DNA of 8,895 nucleotides. Origin: an uncultured Planctomycetaceae bacterium (GTDB lineage Bacteria; Planctomycetota; Planctomycetia; Planctomycetales; Planctomycetaceae). Location of the stretch: contig CAIXQV010000643.1 of NCBI GenBank assembly GCA_903921605.1, positions 1 to 8,895 on the forward strand. Reading direction: 5' to 3'. Positions 1-8,047 of the stretch are shown here, piece after piece (within the stretch, counting starts at the first letter, position 1; each line of letters opens with the position of its first letter). The position numbers and the translations under genes are program-made. The notes under the pieces are model-generated. The model was not told the origin of the DNA, made no database searches, and was given only the letters and a program-made list of their open reading frames with translations.

Positions 1-123
1 CAGCGGAATTGAGTTTCAATGTGCGATCCGTATGCACCGGCTGAATCGAAGTTGATCCAAGATTAAGGACAACGTCTAACGTCAGAAATGCGAAGCTCAG
101 TGTATCAATACCTTCGTTCACAT
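1..123 (-). repeat. Direct-repeat copy 1: paralogous 3' segment of the giant gene
   Basis: Bases 1-123 align gap-free with 6928-7050 at a constant offset of 6927. My hand count gives about 34 mismatches in 123 positions. The encoded peptides agree in about 31 of 40 residues (for example [15 protein letters not shown] here, [15 protein letters not shown] in the other copy). Both are read on the minus strand. The match ends at the window edge, so the true repeat probably extends further left. Confidence 0.85.
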
Positions 124-3100
124 TCTCGGTCACCTGATCCGCTTCGGCAACGGAGGCGGAGTTAAACAAATAAGTGTCATTATCCGCCCCACCGAGCAGC
201 AGGTCATTGCCGGAAGCGCCCATAAGCGCATCGTCACCGGCACCACCCGACAGAGTATTGGCGAATGAATTCCCACTGAGTGTATCGTTGAAGTCTGACC
301 CCGCCAGGTTTTCCACCAGAGAAATCGTGTCACTTCCCGATCCAATGGTGTTTTGAGATCCTGTATGTCCAAGGCCGACGGTGACTCCGATCTGTGCCGC
401 ACGATAGCTGACCGTGTCGCTACCGCTTCCACCGTTGATGATATCGTTGCCTGATCCACTGATCAGAATATCGTTACCGTTGTCACCGAAAAGTTGTCCA
501 CTTATTCCCGCGCCAAGGGTGCGATCCAACTGCAGTACGTCGTTTCCGCCACGGCCTGTGATGACCACCTGATTGACGCTGGTCACTGCGATTCCAGTGT
601 TGATGATCCCACTTTGCTCAATAATCCTGACCAGTCCCGCAATACTTGAAACGGTGATTAGGTCGTCATCTGTATCAGATCCACTGACTGTCAGAACGCC
701 GCCTGTGAATGAGTATGTGATTTCGATTGCGTCTGTGACAGACACAGACAGAGTTCTCGTGGAGGCAGGATTGACGCCATCGCTGGCTCCCACCGTAACA
801 TTATAATTGTTGTTGCCATCTGCATCCGTGGGATACTCAAAGTTTGGCGCTATGATAAAGGACAGCTCGCCCGTCGCCGCGTCGATTTCAAACAAATCAC
901 CGTCGGCACCGCCAGCAATGGAATAGGTTACCGTTGCAAGTTCGGGGTCGGAAGCGGCGATTGTGGTGACCGAGATAGTATTCTCAGCCAGCGCGTAAAC
1001 GTTTCCACCAGTGAATGCGGGTGCCTCATTGACATTGATCAAAGTGATGATCAGAGTGACATCCGAGAATAATCCTGCTTCGTCGGTTGAGCGGATGATG
1101 ACCTGCCGAGTCGATCCCGCTTCAAAATCGAGACCTGTAGAACCGACTCTCAATTCATTTTCCACCAGACGAAACTGACTGCTGTCGAGCGCTGTCAGAA
1201 GGCTGAGGCGAGTGACATCCCCCGAGTTCGGGTCACTACCGGAAATCCTGCCGACAAGGCCATCGGGAATATTTTCGCGAATCGATGTGTTCGAGATCGT
1301 GGCTGCGTTCGGATAGTCATTCTCTTCAAAACCAGGAGTGCCGTTAAGCAGATAGCTGGCTCGCCAGTTCGCCGGCGAACTGTAGCTTGCCGCTACGTTT
1401 TTGACCGTCAGCGAATACCCGCCGCCATCCGGAGTCACCGGCCAGGGCGGTGTCGTCGTCGCTTCATCATCGTAGTTGAAATCCTGAATCGTCACGTTGG
1501 AAGCACTTGTCAGTCGGATTTGCTCGCCACCATTATCAAGACTGCCGGTATAGACTCCGGCGACTCGCACGTTCGTTCCGTATCGCAATTCAAATGCCGC
1601 TTGGTTCTTGATGACAACGACTGACTGCCCCGGCTCAAGAAATGCAACGGCTCCGGTGGTAAAATCAAACGTGATTCCGGCGGTAAACCGGACACCGGAA
1701 AGAGTAATCGTCTGGGCTCCGATGTTTCGCAATTCGATGAACTCAAAGTTCTGCTTGTCATTGAACGGCGCGGCCGGTGTGCCTGCTTCGGCTGCGGGAT
1801 TGTAATGGACTTCAGCAATCGCAAGGTTACCAGCAGCGGCCGGCACGGCCGCCGTGAAAACAGATTCGGCGAGAGCTGACCACGTCGATCCATCAAGAAC
1901 TCGGGCTTTCAACGCCACGGGCCCTGAAAGTGCGACACCTGGATTCGAACTGCTGCTGGCGATCAATTCGGCATCGAAAGACAAGTCGGAGCTACTCGCA
2001 TCAAACTGGTGCAGTTCTACCGCAATCGTATTCTGCCCGTTCACAAGTAACGCCGGGTTCACGTCAAACTCGTAAAATGTCTGCTCATCACCTCCACCCA
2101 CACTGTTTATAGCGGGAGTCGAGGCAGAGATAACTCCGGTCGGCATGTTGCTCCGAGTCACCTCGACACCATTGACGTAGACAACAGCTCCGTCATCTCG
2201 TTTGAGTCGCAGTTTCAGTCCGACGAGCTGGGAAGCTCCTGTGACGTTAAAGTGACGACGAAGATAGGTCGTGATGAATTTGGCTCCGGGATCTGATCCG
2301 AACCCGACTGTTGTAGTTTCATCTCCATCGCCGTAGCCCAGTTCGGCATCTCCGGCGGCCCATGCGGAATCGTCAAAAGAGCCCGCTCGCCATGCTTCAC
2401 CCTGGTCGGTTCCCAGGTCAAAGTACTTCCAGGTGGATCCGCTGGACACAAGCGATGTTGAAAGGATCGAAGCGTCATAGGCGATTGCCGCAGGGTTAAT
2501 ACCGCCGCCGACCTGTCGCGGATCACTTCTGTCGGTCGTGTAGTAAACTAAACCGCCGGCTGCCGAATACTTCAGAATGTCTCCGGGAATAATCTGGCCG
2601 CTGAACTTTGGAAGACCATTGATCAGCGACTGAGGCGAGTCGATCATCGGGAACAGGCCGTTGTTGCGGAACTGCTGCAGAAGAACAGGATTCCGATTCC
2701 CCAGGAATCCGTTCTGCATATTATCCACAGCTGCCAGCCAGTCCGTCCGACCAAGAGGACTATCAGGCCGCTTGGAATCGCCCCAACGAGCACTCTCCGC
2801 GATGATCGCCTGATCCAGTGCGTCCACATGTTTCTGAAATCGAGCCCTGGCATTTTCCGCAGTCATCGGACCGTTGTTGAAGAAGTTCTTCTGGACGGCG
2901 TCGGCAAATGCCCGGCGATATTCGGCATTCGCCATGAGTTGTTGGTGCAGAAACTGCGGATTGAAGTGCTGCGCTTCTGCTCCGGCGGGGAACGGCCCAT
3001 TGCGGTCTTCGCCCACGTTCAGCAGAGTATGTTCACCGTCATGCTGAAAGTATCGGAAGCCCTGGCGACCCAGCCGATTGCGAATTGCAAAGAAGTTATT

Positions 3101-5953
3101 GACAGCCTGATTGCCCAGGAAAGCGGAAATTGGAGCATCGAGATTTCCGCCGTGAAGGATGCCCATCATGTACACAATGAGATTGTCGACGTCGACCAGC
3201 ACATCTTCATCAGGAATCGACGGATCATTCACGCCATTGGCGTTCTTGCCCTGAAGTCGAAAGTAGTTGGTATTGTCAGCCAGATCCAGCGTGGTTGCCA
3301 ACTGATGCAGTCGATTAAACGCCACGGAATTTCCATCCGTTGCATACACCGTGTATGAGCCGGCTTCCGGCTTAAGCACATCATAGTCGGAGGCAGAACC
3401 ACCAAAGTAGCTGGCCGCATATTCGGCTTCGGCACGCTCCTGTGTCTGGTAGACGCCCCAATACTGGCCGTCCAGATACAGGTGATACCAGTTACTGCGC
3501 GTGTAAGGCTGTCCCATCGCGCCCTGCGATTCTCTGCTGAACACATCCTGAATCATGGTGTTACTCGGATCACCGCCGAAACTCCAGGAATAGTTCTGAG
3601 CTGTCCGCAGATCGATCTTCTTGAATGATCCGGTGCCCGCAGAACCAAACAGCGGATAGTCCAGAGTCGAGTCACCGTACTCACCGCGGAAGAAGAGTCG
3701 AAACGCATGCTTGGGATTGTCGCCACTGCGACTGAAGCCACCACGAATTCGCAGACCGGCATTGACCTGGAAACCCGTCGAGCCGTTCGGATTCAGCAAC
3801 TCCAGCGAAGCCGGACGCTCCCAGTCGCGTCCGTCGTTGTAGGCATTCGCATAGATGCCTGTCGAAGGATCAAACAGATGGGCCAGATCCGTGGTAATCG
3901 ACAGCGACGGGATGGCCTTCAGAGCATCCTTAACTCGTGCGGCCCCTTCCTGCTGAACAACAGTCTGGTCGATGCCATAATCGACGACGTTATTTCCCCA
4001 CGATGAAGGCCAGTTGGCCGGCGCCGCTCCCAAATCCGGATCGCCGCCCGCCACATCGTCGCTGGGCGATTGGTGGATCACGTCGTCAAGAAACAAGTAG
4101 GATCGTGTAATCGAAGGCAGAGAAATGAAGCCGGTCTGAAACGCCTGCGAACGTATGGTTGTCGTTCCGCTGATGGAGATCGGCCCCGTGTAGATCTGTC
4201 CATTCGTCTCTGACGGAGCACTTCCGTCGGTCGTGTAGCGAATCTCTGCGTTGGATGCCGGAGTCGACAGTGTGACTGAAAACGGACTGTCATAAAATCC
4301 GGCCGGCATACTCGCAGAAACTCGATCGGCGAAGCCATCAAAGGGTGTTGCGTTGGGACCTCCCGGCGTCGAAACCTGAAAATAGCGTGGCTCCTGCGAC
4401 GGGATGGCGACGCCGGTCAACTCAGGAAGAATCAGAAAACTGTCATCGCCGACGGCAGAATTCAGGCCCTGGATCGCCAGCATATTCTGGCCAGCGTTTA
4501 ACAAGTGAAGAAACGGAGTCAGGTTGATGCTTTCCGGGGTCACCGTCTCCGACAATGTGCGTTTACTCACAGCCGAAGAATCGAACGCCACACTTCCCGG
4601 CGCGTTCCGTCGAGCAACCTCAACACCATTCAGATAGGCCACGAAGCCGTCGTCATAACGCATTTTGAGCAGTAAAGCTTCGTAGGCTGACGGATCTGAC
4701 GCGTTGAATGGAACTCGAATATAGGCCGAAGAACGAATGCCCAGCATCGCAGTGCCGACATTCGTGCCCACAACCAGATTCGAATCCGGACCCAGAGTGG
4801 AGTAGACCGCCAGCCCGCCGGTGGCAGTGTCTCCCACGAGATCGAAGACTGTTTCGTCAAATAGGGGATAGGCGCCCGAGGCCGCAAACAACTCGACACT
4901 GGCTCCGCCGCCGCGCTCGTACATCAGCAGACGAATCTCCCAGTCACCAGCCTCCGGGATATTGAACGTCGCCAGTGTATCATCCGGGCCGCGAGGATCG
5001 AAGAACTCTGACGTGAACAACACTCCGTTTCGTTCGAGCTGCAGTTCGAAGCCATCGTCGCTGTTGACACCAAACGTCCAGGCACCCGACGTGGGAATTT
5101 TGACACTTGCTTCCGCCTGAACCATAAACTGGTCCGCATCGTCGCCAATACTCTGAGTGGGAAACGCAAGGTCAGTCGCATATCGACCACCGCCGCCATT
5201 GCCCATGTAATTAATGACGGACGCATGCTCATAGACGGAGTCAAATTGTAGTGCGGGATTTGCCGCAACATTTCTGGCGATGTCGAGGTTCTCCAGATCC
5301 ACGTTTGACCTGATGTAGGTCACATTGAAACCCGGCTGAACAACACCGAATCCAACTCCCGTCGTGCCGTTCGTCCAGGCAGAAGCGTTGAACGACGGGC
5401 TTTGCCAGCTACTTCCCAGACTGCCGCTGGACGGAATCAAAACCTGTGCATTCGCACCCGGTGCGATCAGCCTGGTCGTGTCAAAGGCAACTCCATAGGA
5501 GACGTTTTCAACCTGAGGAGGAAAGGCTGGCGAGTATTCACTTGCGATGCTGCCTCCCGGAGCGACCAGAGCAAGGTACTCGCCGGACGCGGAGAGACGA
5601 AAATTCGTATGTAGCTCAGTCCCTGCAGTGCGATTCTTTCCTGATGCAAAGATCGTCATGAATTGGTTCGCGCCGATCGTAATGCTCGGGAACTGCCACT
5701 GCGAGAGATCGCTGGAGGAATCTGTCAGAGCCCAGCCTGTCAGGTCAATCGCGCCGGCCGTCGGATTGTAAATCTCAATCCAGTCGCTGGAATCACCATC
5801 CTGATCCTGCAACCCGCCTCCATTGGACGCCAGAATCTCACTGATAATTGGCGTTCCCGCCAGAAGCTCCCGGCGTTCCAGTGACTGCAGTCGGCTGCTC
5901 GGCAAACGGCGTCTCCTCGCCTGAAGTCCACGAAAAGCACGCGAACGGAACAT
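1..5953 (-). CDS. Giant multidomain surface/extracellular protein with CotH-kinase-like, lamin-tail, cadherin-like and RTX domains (3' end outside window)
   Basis: Hand translation from the ATG at 5953 stays open for 1984 codons to the left edge, so the C-terminus is missing. Domains in order, with approximate residues: basic N-terminus with LEPR-XLL-like motif LERRELLAG (25-33); lamin-tail domain (33-135, SDWIEIYNPT, LTGWALTD); first half of a galactose-binding-like module (W183); PA14-like domain (270-360, WTFGVNSDDGFEL); second half of that module (408-512, DDGFVAYLNGVEVAR); chitobiase C-terminal-like domain (544-626, EIRYTTDGSAPS); CotH-kinase-like domain (682-1058, GLRIRGGFSR, HDGEH at 971-975); second galactose-binding-like module (1145-1335); second lamin-tail domain (1373-1540); two cadherin-like repeats (1550-1740, NVNEAPAF); RTX nonapeptides (from about 1800, GDNGNDILISGSGNDIINGG). 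I found no cysteine. Export and calcium binding are inferred from family knowledge; the ligand is unknown. The ATG is the only in-frame ATG after the upstream stop near 6068-6070 and sits just before the N-terminal motif. A GTG lies directly upstream, and no Shine-Dalgarno is visible. Confidence 0.93.
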   Translation of the reverse strand, partial: MFRSRAFRGLQARRRRLPSSRLQSLERRELLAGTPIISEILASNGGGLQDQDGDSSDWIEIYNPTAGAIDLTGWALTDSSSDLSQWQFPSITIGANQFMTIFASGKNRTAGTELHTNFRLSASGEYLALVAPGGSIASEYSPAFPPQVENVSYGVAFDTTRLIAPGANAQVLIPSSGSLGSSWQSPSFNASAWTNGTTGVGFGVVQPGFNVTYIRSNVDLENLDIARNVAANPALQFDSVYEHASVINYMGNGGGGRYATDLAFPTQSIGDDADQFMVQAEASVKIPTSGAWTFGVNSDDGFELQLERNGVLFTSEFFDPRGPDDTLATFNIPEAGDWEIRLLMYERGGGASVELFAASGAYPLFDETVFDLVGDTATGGLAVYSTLGPDSNLVVGTNVGTAMLGIRSSAYIRVPFNASDPSAYEALLLKMRYDDGFVAYLNGVEVARRNAPGSVAFDSSAVSKRTLSETVTPESINLTPFLHLLNAGQNMLAIQGLNSAVGDDSFLILPELTGVAIPSQEPRYFQVSTPGGPNATPFDGFADRVSASMPAGFYDSPFSVTLSTPASNAEIRYTTDGSAPSETNGQIYTGPISISGTTTIRSQAFQTGFISLPSITRSYLFLDDVIHQSPSDDVAGGDPDLGAAPANWPSSWGNNVVDYGIDQTVVQQEGAARVKDALKAIPSLSITTDLAHLFDPSTGIYANAYNDGRDWERPASLELLNPNGSTGFQVNAGLRIRGGFSRSGDNPKHAFRLFFRGEYGDSTLDYPLFGSAGTGSFKKIDLRTAQNYSWSFGGDPSNTMIQDVFSRESQGAMGQPYTRSNWYHLYLDGQYWGVYQTQERAEAEYAASYFGGSASDYDVLKPEAGSYTVYATDGNSVAFNRLHQLATTLDLADNTNYFRLQGKNANGVNDPSIPDEDVLVDVDNLIVYMMGILHGGNLDAPISAFLGNQAVNNFFAIRNRLGRQGFRYFQHDGEHTLLNVGEDRNGPFPAGAEAQHFNPQFLHQQLMANAEYRRAFADAVQKNFFNNGPMTAENARARFQKHVDALDQAIIAESARWGDSKRPDSPLGRTDWLAAVDNMQNGFLGNRNPVLLQQFRNNGLFPMIDSPQSLINGLPKFSGQIIPGDILKYSAAGGLVYYTTDRSDPRQVGGGINPAAIAYDASILSTSLVSSGSTWKYFDLGTDQGEAWRAGSFDDSAWAAGDAELGYGDGDETTTVGFGSDPGAKFITTYLRRHFNVTGASQLVGLKLRLKRDDGAVVYVNGVEVTRSNMPTGVISASTPAINSVGGGDEQTFYEFDVNPALLVNGQNTIAVELHQFDASSSDLSFDAELIASSSSNPGVALSGPVALKARVLDGSTWSALAESVFTAAVPAAAGNLAIAEVHYNPAAEAGTPAAPFNDKQNFEFIELRNIGAQTITLSGVRFTAGITFDFTTGAVAFLEPGQSVVVIKNQAAFELRYGTNVRVAGVYTGSLDNGGEQIRLTSASNVTIQDFNYDDEATTTPPWPVTPDGGGYSLTVKNVAASYSSPANWRASYLLNGTPGFEENDYPNAATISNTSIRENIPDGLVGRISGSDPNSGDVTRLSLLTALDSSQFRLVENELRVGSTGLDFEAGSTRQVIIRSTDEAGLFSDVTLIITLINVNEAPAFTGGNVYALAENTISVTTIAASDPELATVTYSIAGGADGDLFEIDAATGELSFIIAPNFEYPTDADGNNNYNVTVGASDGVNPASTRTLSVSVTDAIEITYSFTGGVLTVSGSDTDDDLITVSSIAGLVRIIEQSGIINTGIAVTSVNQVVITGRGGNDVLQLDRTLGAGISGQLFGDNGNDILISGSGNDIINGGSGSDTVSYRAAQIGVTVGLGHTGSQNTIGSGSDTISLVENLAGSDFNDTLSGNSFANTLSGGAGDDALMGASGNDLLLGGADNDTYLFNSASVAEADQVTENVNEGIDTLSFAFLTLDVVLNLGSTSIQPVHTDRTLKLNSA

Positions 5954-6325
5954 CACAGAGAATTGATCAAAATAGTTCTTTAGACAATTCTGCAAGGCGA
6001 CAGTGTGTTTGGTAGGCAAGACTAAATCCCGATGGGTGGCACTGAAATCCGGAGTAGCCGCTTGTTTTTAACGGAACTCGCAGTGCCAGGCAATCGCTTT
6101 CCCGAAACTACCGTTGCTTGTGCCAATTTTGCCCCATCGGTGAAGGTATGACGAAATCCTTAGTGACCAGAGGCCGAAAGATAAGAGCACCACCCGCAAT
6201 AGGTCACGTGAACGCAATCCAGATGGCGTCCGTCGAATGCCAGCCGCCTTCTACAGTTTCTCCGTTAGAGCACCAAAAGGCCTGCTCCAGGACACGCTAT
6301 ACTTTAGCATGGTGCACGACAAACT
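5954..6325. other. Intergenic DNA upstream of the giant gene, no recognisable gene
   Basis: This stretch of about 370 bp lies 5' of the giant minus-strand gene and should hold its promoter and leader. The gene's own frame stays open to a TAA near 6068-6070 but contains no ATG beyond 5953. I found no convincing -35/-10 pair and no purine-rich ribosome-binding site before the start. A small plus-strand reading frame beginning at 6118 shows no family resemblance, so I do not call it a gene. No repeats or tRNA were seen here. Confidence 0.5.
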
Positions 6326-6353
6326 CGAGCGGCATAGCGTCAGCTATCCGTGT
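6326..6353 (-). repeat. Hairpin element, copy 1 (inverted relative to copy 2)
   Basis: Read on the minus strand, this 28-nt element has the core ATAGC-TGAC-GCTAT, a 5-bp stem with a TGAC tetraloop, followed by GCCGCTCG. It aligns without gaps to the plus-strand element at 6404-6431 with five substitutions. Four of these fall as two compensating base-pair changes in the stem (TA/TA here, GG/CC in the other copy). There is no T-tract, so it is not a standard intrinsic terminator. It is most likely a small dispersed palindromic repeat. Confidence 0.6.
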
Positions 6354-6403
6354 CCCGCGATTCTGTGCTTTGATTATAGAACCAGATCAAACCGCGCGGA
6401 CTT

Positions 6404-6431
6404 ACACGGAGGGCTGACGCCCGGCCGCTCG
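6404..6431 (+). repeat. Hairpin element, copy 2
   Basis: The 28-nt element contains GGGC-TGAC-GCCC (6411-6422) and ends in GGCCGCTCG. It is the inverted partner of 6326-6353 across a 50-bp spacer. It lies 18 bp beyond the stop codon of the truncated RTX paralogue, so it could act as a transcript-end hairpin for that frame. It lacks a T-tract, and its pairing with copy 1 argues for a repeat family. Confidence 0.6.
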
Positions 6432-6448
6432 CCGCGGGAAACGGACAG

Positions 6449-7052
6449 TTACAGGACGTCGATCAACTCACCTGCGAACAGGTCGGTGATCACATCGTCG
6501 ACGGCTCGGAAGAACCAGTCGCTGTTTGATCCGCCCGTTAAAGAGTCATCTTCACCCGCGTCGTTCAGCACGTTGGTCCTTGCTTTCAGTGAAACCACCG
6601 GACTGCCTACACCAGCTCGCAGATTGGCGATGCGAACCGCGTAAGTGTTGGCAGAAACCCACTGCGTGCGAAGCGTGTTGAGATTGCTTAGACTGGTATC
6701 GCTCATCGTGCGTCCCGCGATCAGGATATCATCGCCAGCTCCGCCGTTCAGAGTGTCCAGTCCCAGGCCGCCGATCAGGATGTCGCGACCATTGCCCGCT
6801 TCCAGAATATCGTCGCCTTCCATGCCCACCAGAATGTTGTCACCAAGGCCACCCGTCAGTCGGTTTGCCAGAGTATTTTCCAGCAGCGTATCACTGCTTG
6901 TACCTCCCACCGCGTTCTCAAATGTGCTCAGAGAATTCAGCTTCAGCGTTCGATTCGTATGCACCGTCTGAACCGAAGTCGAACCGAGATTCAGTACGAC
7001 ACTGGCCGTCAGATAGGCAAAGTTTAGTGTGTCAACGCCTTCGTTCAGATTT
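6449..7052 (-). pseudogene. 5'-truncated paralogue of the giant gene: C-terminal RTX tail fragment
   Basis: The frame encodes the C-terminal ~200 residues of an RTX-type surface protein and ends at a TAA (6449-6451). From its 5' side it shows a segment matching the giant gene's window-edge part ([15 protein letters not shown]), RTX nonapeptides ([30 protein letters not shown]), a linker ([14 protein letters not shown]) and the tail [19 protein letters not shown]. Homology to bases 1-123 stops near 7052. Upstream of that the frame can be extended to a TTG at 7150, but those ~33 residues match nothing in the giant protein and no good start exists, so I treat it as a beheaded gene. It has no internal stop or frameshift, so truncation may be fairly recent. 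Alternatives are a small expressed RTX peptide starting at the TTG, or a donor segment for recombination with the intact gene downstream. Confidence 0.75.
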
Positions 7053-7152
7053 TTATCCCTCACTGACGTGTCGGGTTGTGAAAATTCATTAAAACATTCA
7101 GATCGTTGCCTCAATCGCAGCTTCGCAAAGAATAACTCCTGTGAGCACAATT

Positions 7153-7737
7153 ATGAGAACCGAAAAAGAAAAGATGCTGGCGGGTGAACTCTACGATGCT
7201 CTGGATTCAGAGTTGGTAGAGGCCAGAGAACGTGCTCGAGATCTTTGCTGGGATCTCAATGCAACTCGTGAGCGAGAACAGGATGTTCGTCGTCGCATTC
7301 TGCAGGAGCTGCTGGGATCTGGCGGTGATTCGGTCTGGATGCAACCGCCGTTCTATTGCGACTACGGAAGCAACATTTATCTCGGCGAACGAGTTTACTT
7401 CAATTTCAACTGCGTCATCCTTGATGTCTGCGAAGTGCGAGTTGGAGACTTCTCTTTCTTCGGTCCTGGAGTTCAGATCTACGCCGCGACTCATCCCATC
7501 AATGCCCAGTTGCGACGTACTCAGGAATACGGCAAACCGGTGACAATCGGCTCTGATGTCTGGGTCGGCGGAGGAGCGATCATCTGCCCCGGAGTTACGA
7601 TCGGATCGAAGACGGTCATCGGGGCCGGAAGCGTGGTGACAAAGAACATTCCCGACGGTGTCGTCGCCGCTGGAAATCCCTGCCGGATCATTCGAGAAAT
7701 CACAGAAGCAGATCGTGACAACAAACCGCTTCGATAA
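7153..7737 (+). CDS. maa: Sugar O-acetyltransferase, Maa/LacA/NodL family (hexapeptide-repeat)
   Basis: The product would transfer an acetyl group from acetyl-CoA to a sugar such as maltose, glucose or a galactoside, in the cytoplasm. The 194-residue product has the usual family length. It begins with the N-terminal Mac domain (TEKEKMLAGELYDA), followed by FYCDYGSNIYLGERVYFN and the left-handed beta-helix hexapeptide repeats (about residues 70-180, for example VTIGSDVWVGGGAIICPGVT). The likely catalytic histidine is H114 in YAATHPI, and the C-terminal GNPCRII is typical. I chose the ATG because M-x-TEKEKM aligns with the E. coli Maa start; a GTG at 7141 would add four residues. No strong ribosome-binding site is visible. 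The cupin frame overlaps its 3' end, suggesting a two-gene operon. The substrate cannot be told from sequence, so the symbol names the family. Confidence 0.92.
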   Translation: MRTEKEKMLAGELYDALDSELVEARERARDLCWDLNATREREQDVRRRILQELLGSGGDSVWMQPPFYCDYGSNIYLGERVYFNFNCVILDVCEVRVGDFSFFGPGVQIYAATHPINAQLRRTQEYGKPVTIGSDVWVGGGAIICPGVTIGSKTVIGAGSVVTKNIPDGVVAAGNPCRIIREITEADRDNKPLR

Positions 7738-8047
7738 TAACCTCTTTGACAGTCTGCCGACTTCGATCCCCGATGAACTCATTCAGGTGATTGCAGAGCA
7801 CCAATACGTCCGCATCGAACGGATTGTGTCCCACGGACATGCCTCACCGGACGGGTTCTGGTATGACCAGGATGAGAATGAATGGGTCATAGTTCTGAAG
7901 GGTGCCGCCAGACTTCGATTCGATGACCGATCGGTGGAATTGAAGACCGGCGATTTTGTGAACATTCCGGCTCATAAAAGGCATCGAGTGGAGTGGACGA
8001 CACCAGACGAGCCGACAATTTGGCTGGCCGTGTTTTTCGTCGGTTGA
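7715..8047 (+). CDS. Small single-domain cupin protein
   Basis: The 110-residue product is one conserved beta-barrel cupin. The signature region RIERIVSHGHASPDGFWYDQ-DENEWVIVLKG (residues 33-63) is the first cupin motif, with HGH and an acidic run where classical cupins have HxH. GDFVNIPAHKRHRVEW (79-94) is the second, with H87 and H90 as candidate metal ligands. Metal binding is inferred; the enzymatic or sensory role is unknown. I chose the GTG at 7715 because there is no in-frame ATG, it gives the usual length, and a farther upstream GTG (7658) would add 19 residues that simply overlap the acetyltransferase. With this start the gene overlaps the acetyltransferase by 23 bp in another frame, pointing to translational coupling. 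No clear terminator follows. Confidence 0.88.
   Translation: MTTNRFDNNLFDSLPTSIPDELIQVIAEHQYVRIERIVSHGHASPDGFWYDQDENEWVIVLKGAARLRFDDRSVELKTGDFVNIPAHKRHRVEWTTPDEPTIWLAVFFVG

Noticed and set aside
2828..3358. Plus-strand reading frame of 176 codons inside the giant gene
   Set aside because: It lies antisense to the CotH-like domain, which is clearly coding on the minus strand; the plus-strand product has no family features.
6068..6100. Sigma-54-like word TGGCAC on the minus strand upstream of the giant gene
   Set aside because: The -12 GC element is missing at the required spacing, so the match is no better than chance.
6118..6644. Plus-strand reading frames at 6118-6417 and 6237-6644
   Set aside because: They overlap each other in different frames, span the hairpin repeats and run antisense into the RTX fragment; neither product resembles a known protein.
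7067..7140. Sigma-70-like promoter for the acetyltransferase (TTGTGA or TTGCCT as -35)
   Set aside because: No acceptable -10 box occurs at 16-18 bp from either candidate.
7207..7782. Long minus-strand reading frame (191 codons) opposite the acetyltransferase
   Set aside because: It is the antisense shadow of a well-conserved gene; its translation shows no recognisable domain.
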